Origin: Ditylenchus dipsaci
Taxonomy: Eukaryota; Nematoda; Chromadorea; Rhabditida; Anguinidae
Reading direction: 5' to 3'
Assembly: GCA_004194705.1 (NCBI GenBank)
Contig: SADC01000025.1
Coordinates: 310,001 to 374,000 of the forward strand
DNA: 64,000 nt
Shown here: one piece after another, positions 1-11,103 of the stretch
Numbering within the stretch: position 1 is the first letter of the stretch
How the letters are laid out: each line of letters opens with the position of its first letter
Translations under genes and position numbers: made by a program
The notes under the pieces: generated by a model
What the model saw: the letters and a program-made list of their open reading frames with translations, nothing else
What the model was told of the DNA's origin: nothing
Database searches by the model: none

Positions 1-1052
1 AGAACGAAAAGCTCTTCAAAGAGCAAACCAATCATCGCAGCGTAAAGCAGAACGCGACAATATAAATGCAATTCAAATGCAAAAAGCCAGACAGGATGAA
101 TCGGAACAGGAAAATCAGAACGTAATTTTGTATATAAAGCACAAAAACCACAAACAAGACAAAATGAAACAGAACAGCAAAAGTCTGCCCGTAATGCTCG
201 AAATACAAATCAAATGAAACAAACAAGACAATACGAAACAGAACAACAAAAATTAGACCGTAATTTTGCAGACAAAAATCAGAAGCAGCAATCAAAACAA
301 ATGAAAGACAATCACTTCACGCAAACCACAGAATTGCACAATATTCAATTAACGTCAATATGATCAATATCGGACAGATGAACGTTCAATGCAAACATTG
401 TACAGCGCTATATTTCAATGCGCGAAAAAGTTACAGGCAAAGGATACTCATTCTATGATTGCTGTGCACATGGTAAAGCAATACTTGAGCAAACACCAGA
501 CTATCCAGAGAAACTCAAGCAGTTATTTACAGGCAATTACGAACGTAAAACTCATTTCTTCGAACATATCAGATCGATCAATAGCAGCGTATCATTTGCA
601 TCAATGAATCCATTACGATACAAATTCCATCTAACAGCAGAGGTCCTTACTGTTACAGAATTCATGGCGAAATATATCACAAGTTCAATGCTGCATTGCA
701 TCCAGACGACGATAATACCCAAGCTATGGACAACTATTTATAATTGAAGCAAATGAAGCATTAATATACGTAAACAGCTTAATCCAAAAGTAAATGCAGC
801 TCTTATTCAACAGTCACAGATTGCAATTCCATTATTAATCCATACGTACACAATGATGGCATACACAATGATGAAAGACGAAGACAACATCAAAAGAATG
901 ATGCAAAAGACAGACGAAACACTTCCGGAAATAAAGCTTTTATTCAAGACAAGCACAACTCTTGATTCGAAGCGTTACAATATTCCAAGGCAAAATGAAA
1001 TAGCAGCAGTCTACATAGCAAATGCAAACGATACAGTACCAATCTTTATATA
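1..1052 (+). pseudogene. Helitron Rep/helicase N-terminal fragment, decayed
   Basis: Translation over about 385-750 gives the hallmark start of Helitron replication-helicase proteins: a CxxC zinc-finger-like segment (VQCKHCTALYFNA), a Cys-Cys-x-x-Gly segment (FYDCCAHGKA), then LKQLFTGN, HFFEHIRSINSS and FASMN. Next come YHKFNAALHPDDD around 675-710 and YNIPRQNEIAAVYIAN around 980-1025, in the family's order. The reading frame changes near 418 and again after 610, and the 5' ~300 bases are a Gln/Lys-rich tract. The rolling-circle nuclease and helicase domains are absent, so this is a truncated, frameshifted remnant running off the left edge. Family assignment is from remembered Helitron consensus motifs. 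Confidence 0.8.
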
Positions 1053-1213
1053 GTATTTGGGTCGGGTGGTGGGTCACACTTTTTTTAAATTATCAAAAAA
1101 TATGGTCATAGAGAGCTCAAAAATTTTTGTTGCAGGTTTTTTTAGATCCGCCTCGATGTCAGCTTTCGTTTAAAAAAAAGAGCGGTGAGAAATTCGCGTT
1201 TTTAGGAGGGCGT

Positions 1214-1300
1214 TGAGGGGCGACGTCATTTGGTCCGGTCATTTGGCGGTCATTTGATCCCGGTCATTTGATCCGGTCAGTCATTTGGGTCATTTGGAAG
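1214..1300 (+). repeat. Left terminal array of the MULE-Ulp1 element
   Basis: Five to six imperfect units built on GGTCATTTG with alternating tails (TCC, GCG, ATCCC). The inverted counterpart is at 5036-5143. Confidence 0.75.
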
Positions 1301-1754
1301 TTTAAATTAAAAGTTTTCATGATGTCTTGAACGAAACCTATGTCGATCCAAATTTGAGACTTGCAAATCGTTTAGCTTTGTTTGCAAATTCATGTGTTTC
1401 TAATAAGTCAAACTTCAAACATGGCATTACAGCTATCCGACACTCTTGGTACTTTATTTGACTGCAAGTTAAACGGGTATCCAGCATCTGAAGCTAATCC
1501 AAGGTGCCGGATAAACTAGCTAAGACTGTTCTTTTTAACTTGTTTAGCGACTAATGAATTATGAATTGCTGGAACAGGAGCTCCTAAAAGATGTTGGCCA
1601 GCTCTATTGCGAGGGACAAAACTATTGGCGCTGTGTTTTTATAAAGCTGAGCTGACGGAGAAAAGAATCAAAGTGCCCAGGTTCGCTCTCGTTAAGTATT
1701 TTAAAATAAATTTTGTCATTAGAAGAGCTGAGACTGAAATGAGCAAGCTAGGCT

Positions 1755-3300
1755 AACTATGGATCACACCAACTGCGGTGTTGAGCTTAACGATTGCAAG
1801 GTGTCATCCAAAAAAAGGCGTGACCAGAAAAGGCTCCTCGATCTATCATCGCAAGAGAATCAAACGAGTCACATCACAGCAAAGCACTTATTCGCCGTTC
1901 ACTTCTAGCCCGTGCTATTCGTCGAAAACCCATGTTGCTAATTTTGAACCGCCTAACCCGAAAACTCTTCATGACTCAGGGTAATTGTTTTAGAATCATC
2001 ATTTTATAATATTTTTTTCTAATAGATTCCTGATGAATACAAGCTCTGCAGTGAAGAAGTCTTCTTGAAATTTGATGGGTGGAATAGCGAAGAAAGAGTG
2101 CTAATCTTCTCGACTAATCGCTGCCTGGACTTGCTGGTTGACATCAACAATGGGGTTGCGACGGAATTTTGATGTGGTGCCTCTTCTTTTTGATCAACTT
2201 TGGATTCTTTTTGTACGGCTTGCTCACTCGTATGTTCCAGTGGTTTTCTGCTTGCTTAATCGTCGGTTGCAATCGTCTTATGAGTTCGTCCTCAAACGCC
2301 TGCTGGAATTGCGACCAAAATTATCTCCGAAGAGCGTAGCTGTGGACTTTGAAAAAGCCGAATTCAATGCTTTCCAGGTACATTTCGTTTTATTATTAGT
2401 CACCCTTCATTCACCCTTAGTTATTTAAGAGCGTTTTTCCAAAGATTGTAATTCGCGCATGTTTCTTTCATCTTCAAAAGTCAATTGTCAGAAATGTGGC
2501 TGAGAAGGGGAACAAATCGCTTTACGACTCCAATTCTGATTTCGCATCAGGTGAACATGATACCAGCTCTAGCTTTCGTTCCGGTGGATGATGTAGGAGA
2601 GGTTTCGAATCACTGAGGTATATTCTTTCTATATTTTTCAAAACTTCCCTTTTTATTTGTTACAGGACAGCTTCTGAAGAGTCAATTTTTGCTAGTGAGA
2701 TGGAATCTCTGCTGGATTATTTCGAAGACAGTTACGTTGCCGTCTGTTGAGTGGAGGAAGCGCCGTAATGCGAGGTAAATTTTATTCTGTCTCCTTAAAA
2801 TCGAAACTTTTAATTTAGATACATGCCAAAACGTGGAGCGTTCGTCTATTAATCCAAACTGATGAGCCGACGACAAGTAACGGGATTGAATCCTTTAACG
2901 GGCAGATGATAAGGACTATGGCCGCTTCTCATCCAACTATATGGAAGCTTATAAAAGGACTGCAAACTGAATTCGCGTTGGCTGAACAGCGAGTAGCAGC
3001 ATACTTTGGAGGGGAGAACACACCAAGACGTGGCATTGCTTATCGACACCTCAACGAGCGTATCAAGAATGTGGTGAAGCGTTATGAAGAATTTCCAAAG
3101 AAGGTGGAATATTTGGTGTCGATTGCCAACAATCTAGGAAGCATGATATCTAGCTTTTCACGCCCTTCTCCAGGTATATGTTATTTCTTGAGCTGTTTTC
3201 ATACACCTTGTTCAGTCATTGCAAAAGCCAATCAAGCATGCAAGTTCAACAAGAAACAGAGAAAAACTCTGTGTTCAGGATATTCAAATAGTGGTCCTTG
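1755..3300 (+). pseudogene. Mutator-like (MULE) transposase, frameshifted
   Basis: Exons can be followed from about 2026. An IPDEYKLCSEEVFLKF segment resembles the pre-domain region of animal MULEs. FDVVPLLFDQLWILFV (2168-2217) and VAVDFEKAEFNAFQ (up to 2377) match the MULE transposase core, including a catalytic-type Asp in the DFE motif. After a short intron come RACFFHLQKSIVRNV (the C-x-x-H-type segment), IPALAFVPVDD and DYFEDSYV. TDEPTTSNGIESFNGQM and SHPTIWKLIKGL (about 2862-2960) match the family's (D)EPRTNN and HPTIW signatures. The WxxDGTF segment near 2150-2170 needs at least one frame correction. Whether the protein continues into the downstream Ulp1 domain as a fusion cannot be settled, because the phase at the 3170-3220 intron does not join cleanly. 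Confidence 0.75.
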
Positions 3301-3346
3301 ATTCTAATGGTAAAAACTATAGTGCGCGTATGTTTTATTATAACAG

Positions 3347-4188
3347 GCGTTACAGGCGAAACGGAGGATACGGATACAGAAATACTCGTCCAAAACTTTG
3401 GGATTTCTCTGACTCAAGACGATCTGGAGCGATTACTGCCTGGAAAATGGCTCAATGATGTTGTGATCAATTATTATATGCAACTGATAGTGGAAAGAAG
3501 CCAGCGGATCTCAATCTACCAAAGGTTTGTTCTGATATTTTTTCTGAAATCACCTATTCAAGATTACGTTCAGGTCTTTGCACTAGACTCTTTGTTCTAC
3601 ACGCAATTGGAAGAAAAAGGATCAGAAGCCATTCTCGAACAAAGGTATGGGATGAGCTTGACCTGTTTTTCTATGATCTCGTGGTTGTGCCTATTTACAC
3701 GCCAGGTCACTGGTCTCTAATCGTATGTCTTTGACTACACTTTTTAATATTGTTTAATTAATATTGAAATTAGATTATCAAAATGGTGAAGTTCCGGGTG
3801 GTTTACTATGATTCCTTCCATGCAGATGGTAGCAGGTCAATAACCCTAATTAAGTACTAAATGCTATTTTCGCTAATATTTTGCACATTTAATGATTTCA
3901 GAAATTTCCTCAAAGAAAATGCACTACAAAGAGGGTATGAAGCTTTAGATCCGACGAATTGGCTGGCTATGAACAAAAAAGTTAATTTTCAGTTAAGATT
4001 TTTTTGAAATTTTTATTCTTGTAGAATATTCCCATGCAAGCTAAGACAAATGGAAATGATTGCGGTGTTTTTGCCTGCAATATGCTGAATGTGTGACTCG
4101 AGGAAGAGAGGTCGATTTCAGTCAGGAAGCAATGGATAGCTTGCGAGAAAAGATGAGCCTAGAAATAAGAAAGGGAGAATTGATGTAG
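3347..4188 (+). pseudogene. Ulp1/SENP-type cysteine protease (C48), two 1-nt frameshifts
   Basis: Exons separated by ~40-60 nt introns encode a C48 catalytic domain. DDLERLLPGKWLNDVVINYY is the substrate-groove segment. VFALDSLFYTQL and WDELDLFFYDLVVVPIY follow. GHWSLI holds the catalytic His, YYDSFHADGS the Asp, and KTNGNDCGVF the oxyanion Gln position (replaced by Lys/Thr context) and the catalytic Cys. The tail ends in a FSQEAMDSLREKM-type helix. One base is missing near 3493-3500 (between LIVER and KPADLNLPK) and one near 4080 (between VFACN and YAECVTRG). Ulp1 enzymes cleave SUMO-like conjugates; the role in a transposon is unknown. It follows the MULE transposase on the same strand and may be its C-terminal domain. 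Confidence 0.8.
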
Positions 4189-4245
4189 ATTATCAACTAG
4201 TTATTTTGTTTGTTATTGTTGTTTGCACTTTCCGTCTCGGTTCAC

Positions 4246-4251
4246 AATAAA
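4246..4251 (+). terminator. Possible poly(A) signal after the Ulp1 domain
   Basis: AATAAA lies about 58 bases after the Ulp1-domain stop codon. It is a common hexamer in AT-rich DNA, so this is suggestive only. Confidence 0.35.
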
Positions 4252-4688
4252 GATTACTTCGCTTTATGTGATGCTTACAATGGAGGCCAGAACCCGAATT
4301 TTGAAGTCTTTATGGACTCCTAGCTCTATGAGTTTTGAAGATTTTTTATATTGTAAAAGAATTTACCAATAATTAAGGTCCGTTTCCGTAAAGTCATCTT
4401 AATAGTTGGAAAAAAATAAATAAATAATAGACTACCCACTACGATCCCAAAAGAAATGGAATGCATACATAGTCAAATGAATGTGACGGGAATTTGACCG
4501 CTTTAAAAAGCTTCACAATAACCTGGAAAGTGTTGAAAACCCATGCAAATGTCAGCTTAATCGATGATCCGTTAGAACTGAGGTTGAATTATATAAAAAA
4601 TTAAATGATAGGAGTTTTTCACATGGAAAAAAAGATTAAATAAAATTTTCTATTACGAAGAGAGTTGACTGTATTCACCCACATCCAG

Positions 4689-4840
4689 GTTGAATTAAGA
4701 CCATAGAGGATGGATCTGAACCATTGGTAGTGGATCCCGACTATTGAAAGTGGGTCAGGACCACTAAAAGTCAATCTGAACCATTTAGGGTGGACTTGAA
4801 CCACTGAGGGTGGATCTGGATCATTGAGGATGAATCGGGG
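4689..4840. repeat. Imperfect ~20-bp minisatellite (GGTGGATCTGGACCACTGAG type)
   Basis: About seven diverged units of 20-22 bases built around GTGGATC and ACCACT. A related short run occurs at 25430-25540, just outside another array-ended element. Confidence 0.6.
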
Positions 4841-5035
4841 ATCACCAAGTGGTCTTCAGTATTCCTTCCCTCCCATATATATATAGTCTTTAATATTTCT
4901 TTCTGAATCCAAAAATTTTCAATTTCCGATTCCACAGGTGAATGAGACCAATTCGGGATAATATATGGTAGAAAACAATTCTTTGCTATAGCCAGGATTC
5001 GAACCTGTTCGAACATTTTAAATTGGCGGCTTTGG

Positions 5036-5143
5036 GACCAAATGACGGGGACCAAATGACCAGGGGACAAATGACCGGGGATCAAATGACCGGGATCAAA
5101 TGACCGGGACCAAATGACCGGGGACCAAATGACCTAATGCCGC
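5036..5143 (-). repeat. Right terminal array of the MULE-Ulp1 element
   Basis: Seven units of GGACCAAATGACCGGG and variants (GATCAAATGACC), the reverse complement of the array at 1214-1300. Confidence 0.75.
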
Positions 5144-5245
5144 ATTAGGCCTTGATTTTAAAACTTTTTGAGTCATTCCAAATCAATTTGGCTTTTTTTT
5201 CTCGAATTTTTTTAACTTTTTCGAATTTATTTAAAAAATTTGGCG

Positions 5246-5951
5246 CTAGTAGCGAATACCACCCCCCCCCCCCCAACAAATTTTTTTCAAAATCAGGTTT
5301 TAACCATTTCTAAGTAATTCTTATGCGCTGAAAACGATTAAAAAGCTGTTTTCGGGCATTTTCTGGCCTAAAAAGTTTATTTTTGGAAAAAAAATTTTTT
5401 GACCAAAATTCGACTTTTTGCCTTGGGGGACCAAGGTAAACCACCTAAAAATGGTACCTAGAGTCCTAAAAAGATGGAATTTGAACATAGTTTTGTTAGC
5501 TGAGGCCTACCGCATAAATAACTCTGGTATGCATGCTTTTTTATGCATCCAGAGTCACTTTCGAGTGATTTGTGTCTAAGGTATGTGGGTGTGCGCATCT
5601 CAACTCCAAGCCCCTGCGCCCCCTTCGGGGGCGCAGGGGCTTGGGGCTTGGAGTTGAGATGCGCACACCCACATACCTTAGACATGATTCCGAGAAAGAC
5701 TCTTGATCATAAAATGCATAAAGAGACTCTTTTTGCCTAGCTCCAGTGACAAAACTAGGTAGAATACCTTGGTCCCCAAGGCAAAAAGTCGAATTTTGGT
5801 CAAAATTTTTTTTTCAAAAAATCAACTTTTTAGACCAGAAAATGCCCGAAAACACGTTTTTTTATCGTTTTCAGCGCATAAGAATTACTTAGAAATGGTT
5901 AAAACCTGATTTTGAAAAAAAATTTGTTGGGGGGGGGGTATTCGCTACTAG
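5246..5951. mobile_element. Foldback element, GCGCATCTC-core family, copy 1
   Basis: A near-perfect palindrome of about 700 bases. Both outer ends read CTAGTAGCGAATACC inward, followed by a poly-C/poly-G run and long matching arms, such as AGTAATTCTTATGCGCTGAA and its complement at 5868-5890. The centre (5575-5680) is a GC-rich hairpin whose stem reads CCCCTGCGCCCCC, flanked by inverted GTGTGCGCATCTC. No protein is encoded; open frames across it are palindrome artefacts. Confidence 0.8.
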
Positions 5952-5969
5952 GGTGAAAAATTTCATGTA

Positions 5970-6295
5970 TCATGCTTGAGTCTACTCAACGAGTTGAGTG
6001 GATACGATTCATCCCTTTGGATCGATTCCATTGGCTACATTGGTCAATCCACACATTTGAATCATTTCAACTGGCTGGATTGGTCGATTCATCCATTTGA
6101 ATCGTTTCAACTGGCTGGATTGGTCGATTCATCTTTTCGAATTGGTTCAACTGGCGGGATCTGTCAATTCATCCATTTCAATAGTTTCAACTGGCTGGAT
6201 TGATTAATTCGTCCATTTGAATCGATTCCGCTGGGTGGATTGATAACTTTGTCTATCTGAATCGATTCATTTGAATCGATTTGAATCGATTCAGC
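5970..6295. repeat. Tandem repeat, ~53-bp unit with CAACTGGCTGGATTGG
   Basis: About five units containing TTGAATCGTTTCAACTGGC then GGATTGGTCGATTCATCC. It decays at the right into short GAATCGATT repeats. The open frame across it is repeat-derived. Confidence 0.75.
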
Positions 6296-6380
6296 AGGTC
6301 ACTGGTCACAAGAAGCTTGCAGTTCACTACTCCAATTATGAACTGCTCGGAATAAGCTTCTAGTTCTTGAGATTTGACCG

Positions 6381-6818
6381 GGCGGGGGGTTTATTCAACA
6401 AACCGAAAATTTAAAAAGCGGATAGTTCAACAGTGGATATTCAACAGTCGGATTATTCAAAAAGCGGATAATTCAACAGAGTAAATTTCAACAGTCGCAT
6501 TATTTGAAAACCGGATAATTCAACAGTGGATTATTAAACAGTCGAGGTTTTGTCAATAATTGTTTTAACCCACTTTTTGACAATGTATCGAGCTGATTTT
6601 TTTCAGGATCAAGAGAAATAGCCGAGAGGAACTGATCCTGAAAAAAATCCGCTCGATACGTTGTCAAAAAGTGGGTTAAATCAATTATTGACGAAAACTT
6701 CGACTGTTGAATAATCCACTGTTGAATTATCCGCTTTTTGAATAATCCGGCTGTTAAATTATCCACTGTTGGATTATCCGCTTTTTGAGTTTTCCGTCTG
6801 TTGAATAAACCCCCCGCC
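6381..6818. mobile_element. Array-ended foldback element with 8-bp TSD
   Basis: Ends GGCGGGGGGTTTATTCAACA and its complement are flanked by the direct repeat TTTGACCG (6373-6380 and 6819-6826). Inside, the left half repeats ATTCAACAGTCGGATTATTC and AAAAAGCGGATAATTC units, and the right half carries the same units inverted. The centre is a palindrome around CAATGTATCGAGCTGATTT. An 8-bp duplication suggests a hAT-type insertion, though the mobilising family is not encoded here. Confidence 0.75.
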
Positions 6819-6929
6819 TTTGACCGCCAGCGATGACATGTTTGATTCTGTTGTTTGGACAACCAAATGCAAAAAAATAAATACACAACGTTTTTAGGGG
6901 AAAGACATGTTGTTAGAAAGAATCCAAAA

Positions 6930-7340
6930 ACAGTCAACCCCCGCTATAGTGATACCCTCGGACCGGCCTTGGGTGTCACTATAACGGGGTGTCACTGTAG
7001 CAAGGGTTTTCAAAAATTTTTTTGAAAGGTGTCCCTATGTCGAGGGCTTAGCATATGGTAATACAGTCGCCTGTCGATTTATGTATAAACCAAAAGTTCA
7101 TTCCGTCAAGGGTCTAACACCTTTCGACCCAATTTTTAAAGTCTTTTGACAGCTTTTATGCGTCAGTATAATCTGAACCATATAGATTTTGCTGGTCGAA
7201 GGTTGGTCAAGGAACCACTATAAATTCGCCATTCAGACTCGCATTTCTAGAATTAACGTACACATTTTTCAGCATCTAGATTGAGGGTTGCGGGCCTAAA
7301 TAGCAAAACTATAGTGTTTCATGCGAGAAAACTGAAATTT
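6930..7340. other. Spacer with a short CACTATAACGGGG inverted pair
   Basis: 6935-6992 holds GCTATAGTGATACCCTCGG and a facing GTGTCACTATAACGGGGTGT, possibly a tiny or degraded pogo-type MITE. I see nothing else convincing. Confidence 0.4.
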
Positions 7341-8060
7341 AAAAAAAATTCGACGCTACTGGCTTATCCCCCCCCCCCCCCAAAAAGCTACTTTCTTATA
7401 CCCCCCCCCAAAATCGGACCTACTGGCTTATACCCCCCCCCAAAATCAAGTTTTTCAGAGTATCTAAAAATCATTTTAAGTAATAATGTCGTAAGTAATA
7501 ATGTCGTAATATTGTCGTAAAAAGGCTAGAAAAGCAATTTAAAAGGGATTATGGGATGTATTGGGAGGGAAGGGAACAATAGGGGGCCACTTTTACTAGT
7601 CAAATTTTTTGGCCATTCTTCGGCTGTCTTACCATGTTTTTAACTGAGAGCCTCTATATGCATTTTATGAACAAGAGTACTTCTCGGAATCATGTCTAAG
7701 GTAAGTGAGTGCGCGCATCTCTAACTCTCAAGCCTCCTGCGCCCCCTTTGGGAGCGCACGGGGCTTGGGGCTTGGAGTTGAGATGCGCACACCCACATAC
7801 CTTTGACACAAATCACTCGAAAGTGACTCTGGATGCATGAAAAAGCATGCATACCAGAGTTTATTTATGCGGTAGCCCCTAGTATTCAAAACTATGTTCA
7901 ACATCTTCTTTTTAGTGATTAGTGGCCTCTTTTATTCCCTTCCCTCCCAATACAACCCTTAACCCCTTTAAAATTCAAAAGGCGCCAATTCAAAATTTTC
8001 AAATTTTGACTAAAAACCCATGATAGCCCCTGTGGTTCGAAAAATTATTTTTCAGAATAA
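7340..8060. mobile_element. GCGCATCTC-core foldback, copy 2
   Basis: It has the same plan as the element at 5246-5951: poly-C runs at the left, inverted arms (GGGAGGGAAGGGAACAATAG at 7567 and its complement near 7940), and the GC-rich hairpin at 7720-7770 between inverted GCGCATCTC blocks. Its right shoulder (8010-8024, CTAAAAACCCATGAT) is the uninterrupted version of a site carrying two hAT insertions at 45.7-46.3 kb. Confidence 0.75.
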
Positions 8061-8225
8061 AAAAACGCGCGGCTTTCTCATGAAATCGGGGTCGAGAAAC
8101 ACGAATATTAGGTTATCTCCTCACCTGATCACCCCCGTGCGGGGATTCGTCACTGCAACCAGGAATTCTTCCAAATATTTGGATCTTGTCTTTATTCTAA
8201 TTATAATGATTTTCGTCTTGGTCTA

Positions 8226-8670
8226 CAGTCGACTCTCGATATAAGGACACTCAGGGGACCGGCAAAAGTTCGTTCCCGCCTTGGGTCCGACACTTTTTTT
8301 AGCCCGATTTTCGAAAATTTTCACCGGTTTGTTTTGACAGTTTGGTTCCAAATATCGCAAGGATTCCGATTTTGCCGATCGTTTTTCAGAAATCCAGATT
8401 TTTTTCCTATAAAAAAGCAAAAACTCGATTTAAACACAGGCTTTTTCAAAAATCCCTGTCCTTATATCGAGTTTTTGCTTTTTTAGAAGAAAAAAATCTG
8501 GATTTCTGAAAAACGATCGGCAAAATCGGAATCCTTGCGATATTTGGAACCAGACTGACAAAACAAAACCGGTGAAAATTTTCGAAAATCGGGCTAAAAA
8601 AAGTGTCTGACCCGAGGCGGGGACGAACTTCTGTCCTTATATCGAGTGTCCTTATATCGAGTGTCGACTG
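8226..8670. mobile_element. pogo/Tigger-like MITE, ~445 bp
   Basis: The ends read CAGTCGACTCTCGATATAAG inward from both sides, flanked by TA dinucleotides (8224-8225 and 8671-8672). Arms are nearly complementary over their length. It is non-coding; assignment rests on the TA duplication and CAGTC terminus typical of pogo-group elements. Confidence 0.75.
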
Positions 8671-9061
8671 TACTTATATTGAACTTTACATAGAGTTTAG
8701 AATACTTATAGGTTTTTGAGCCTAGAAGTAGCCAGTATTGCGTCTCGTGTATATTTTCACTAAGGGAAGAATTTATCCAAAGGGAAGAATTATAAGGACT
8801 GCTATTCCTATTTATATATATTGTCGGCTATTTGAACATACCGTATTATATCTAATAAGGACCCATTCTCCAATAAGGCTCCCCACCTTCTATTTAGACC
8901 CTATGTATTAAGAGGTGTTGAAAAATAAGGCCCCACCTTAAATAAAGCCTAATTAGGCCTAAAAGGTAACGTCTAATAAGACTCCACCTTTAATAAGGCG
9001 CCACTTCCAAAGAGGTGTTAAAAAATAGAACGACCTGCGACTCGCTACAAATTGGCTAAAA

Positions 9062-9150
9062 TCCCAACTGGCAGGATTCTCAACTGGCAGCACCCAACTG
9101 GCAGGACTCCAACTGGCAGAACCCAACTGGCAGGACTCCCAAATCGCAGC
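9062..9150 (+). repeat. Left CCAACTGGCAG array
   Basis: Five units of CCCAACTGGCAGGACT type. The inverted counterpart is at 10170-10395, forming another array-bounded unit. Confidence 0.75.
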
Positions 9151-9552
9151 CTTTTTTTAATTTTGTAGTCTTGACTGGGGTATGTACCTCAATGTTCTGG
9201 GTAGGTATCTTCGAGTAGGTGGATATCCCCTCGCTGGTCTGAATTTTTTTTCGGGTACGCATGTGTGAAATCGAAATTTTAGTACTATCAAACCCAACTC
9301 CCTATACGATTTTACGTGAGAATTAATGTTTTGTTTTACATTTGACTTAGTGTTACTTAGAGTTGTCTCGAAATCGATATTTGGACCGGAGCCAGAATTT
9401 GACTTTTGCTAACAGTGGAATCGGGATTTGAGTTTTGTAAAAACCGTAGCCGGAATCGGAATTGCATTTATGCTGAAACCAAAACCGGAGTCTCAAAAAC
9501 GTATTATTGAAACTAATCGCTGCAGCTTTACATGTGTTTTTTTATTTTGGTA

Positions 9553-9719
9553 CAGTCGACGCTCGATATAACGTCCCTCGAGAAACCGGCCAAAATGGGA
9601 CGTTGTATCAAGCGGACGTTATATCGAGCGTTCATTTGAATAAATTTTAGTCAAAGCTGACCAAATTCGTGATTTTTTCGGGACGTTATATCGGGGGTCG
9701 TTATATCGAGCGTCGACTG
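9553..9719. mobile_element. pogo/Tigger-like MITE, 167 bp
   Basis: CAGTCGACGCTCGATATAAC and its complement form the ends, with TA on both sides. It is nested inside 8841-10644. Confidence 0.75.
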
Positions 9720-9989
9720 TATTTAACACAAAAATTAGCTCCAAAAGTTGAAAATATGCGTTTGAAGTCAGCCAAGAAAGAGCAAAATCATGATAGAGTT
9801 AGGCTGAGAATTGATATTTGGATGAGGACAGGAACCGGAATCGGGATCCGAAAAAGGACTGGTAAACCGGAACCGCAGTTTTGGGTCAACTCTAGTGTTA
9901 CTAGTTTAAAATGATTTGTTTGTCTAGGAAATATAGGAAAAATTTGGCTGCCAGTTGGGGGCTGCCAGGGTAAAAAGAGAGATGTTGAA

Positions 9990-10110
9990 CATAGTTCTGA
10001 ATATTGGACCCTACTGCGTAAATAAACTCTGTGTGTGCGCATCTCAGCCCCAAGCAACCAAGCCCCTGCGCCCCGAAGGGGCGCAGGGGGCTTGGTTGGT
10101 TCAGAATTTG
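9990..10110. repeat. GCGCATCTC-core hairpin, partial copy
   Basis: It contains GTGTGCGCATCTCAGCCCC and the CCCCTGCGCCCCGAAGGGG hairpin, without the right-hand inverted block. Confidence 0.65.
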
Positions 10111-10169
10111 GTAATTCGTCGGCAGTTTGGGGTCGGCAGCTAGAATTGTCGGCAGTTGACCCTCGTTCG

Positions 10170-10395
10170 TTTCCAGTTGGGCGTTGCCATTTGGGAGTCC
10201 TGCCAGTTGAGTACTGCCAGTTGGGAGTCCTGCCAGTTGGGTGCTGCCAGTTGGGAGTCCTGCCAGTTGGGTGCTGCCAGTTGAGAGTCCTGCCAGTCGG
10301 GTGCTGCCAGTTGGGAGTCCTGCCAGTCGGGTGCTGCCAGTTGAGAGTCCTGCCAGTTGGGTGCTGCCAGTTGGGGAGTCCTGCCAGTTGGGTGT
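10170..10395 (-). repeat. Right CCAACTGGCAG array
   Basis: About 13 units alternating TGCCAGTTGGGAGTCC and TGCCAGTTGGGTGC, the inverted counterpart of 9062-9150. Confidence 0.8.
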
Positions 10396-11103
10396 CGTTC
10401 ACAAATTGTGACTCGCTACAGTTTTTTCGAATTTGCGCGTTTCGGTGCTCAGTCTAGGACACACGTTTGAGCTCGTCCTGACGTGCGCTGGCCTACCCTT
10501 GCCTAAGCCTATGGCCTAAGTGAAAAAAATTAAAAGAACATTGAAAGAAATTAAAAATTCAAAATTGTGGCGAGTCACAATTTGTAGCGAGTCGCAATTT
10601 TACGAAAAAAATAAGGCCCATGGGCCTTATTAGAGATAATACGGTATTCATTATGGAGTAGACACAAAGGTTGTAAATCTTTGGATTCTAGACTATAATT
10701 ACACGTTAATTTGGTATTATCACGACACATACATCTTCGTCATGCCTTGATTTCCTAAAATTATAAGTTTATTCACGTAAAAAGTAGAGTTTTGTAACCT
10801 GAGTGTTCTCTCCATGTACCTTATGTTAGAGCCAACTTGTTGAATTCTCTTTCGCAATTCAAAAGAAAGGTTGTGAACTTCTTTTCGTTGAGAAAATAAG
10901 TCTTGTTCATCGATATTGTTACTAAACCACTATTTTACAGATTAAAAAAAACATGCGAATTCAGCTTACCCTGCTTCAGGCTCAAAATGCTCTCCAGAAT
11001 CTCCCTCTTCATTATGTGCACAATGCTTGAAGTGGTTATCCAATGCTTTTATTGCATCTAATGTGGGCAGTTTCTAAAACTTTTAAACTATCAAAACTAT
11101 TTA

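Larger units (their letters stand above)
1210..5145 (+). mobile_element. MULE-type transposon with transposase, Ulp1 protease and tandem-array termini
   Basis: The left end (1214-1300) and right end (5036-5143) carry the same unit, GGTCATTTGGTCC and variants, in opposite orientation, with about 3.7 kb between them. The interior encodes a Mutator-like transposase followed by an Ulp1-family cysteine protease. Transposase-Ulp1 pairings are known in some plant MULEs. Here they combine with arrayed foldback-like ends. I could not delimit a clean target-site duplication, so the outer limits are approximate. Confidence 0.7.
8841..10644. mobile_element. CCGTATT-ended element carrying nested repeats
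   Basis: The left end CCGTATTATATCTAATAAGG and right end CCTTATTAGAGATAATACGG are inverted and flanked by TA. 8870-9030 is rich in AATAAGG(C)CCCACCTT units. The interior holds inverted CCAACTGGCAG arrays, a pogo-type MITE (9553-9719) and part of a GCGCATCTC core (9990-10110). The long frames over 9788-10457 are read through the array and are not genes. Confidence 0.65.

Noticed and set aside
4985..5005. Perfect B-box-like GGTTCGAATCC on the minus strand
   Set aside because: No A box or D arm within 80 bases and no pairable acceptor stem; a chance match or tiny relic.
9788..10457. Overlapping 204- and 140-residue frames
   Set aside because: Both are translations of the TGCCAGTTGGG array and a hairpin; simultaneous frames on opposite strands follow from repeat length divisible by three.
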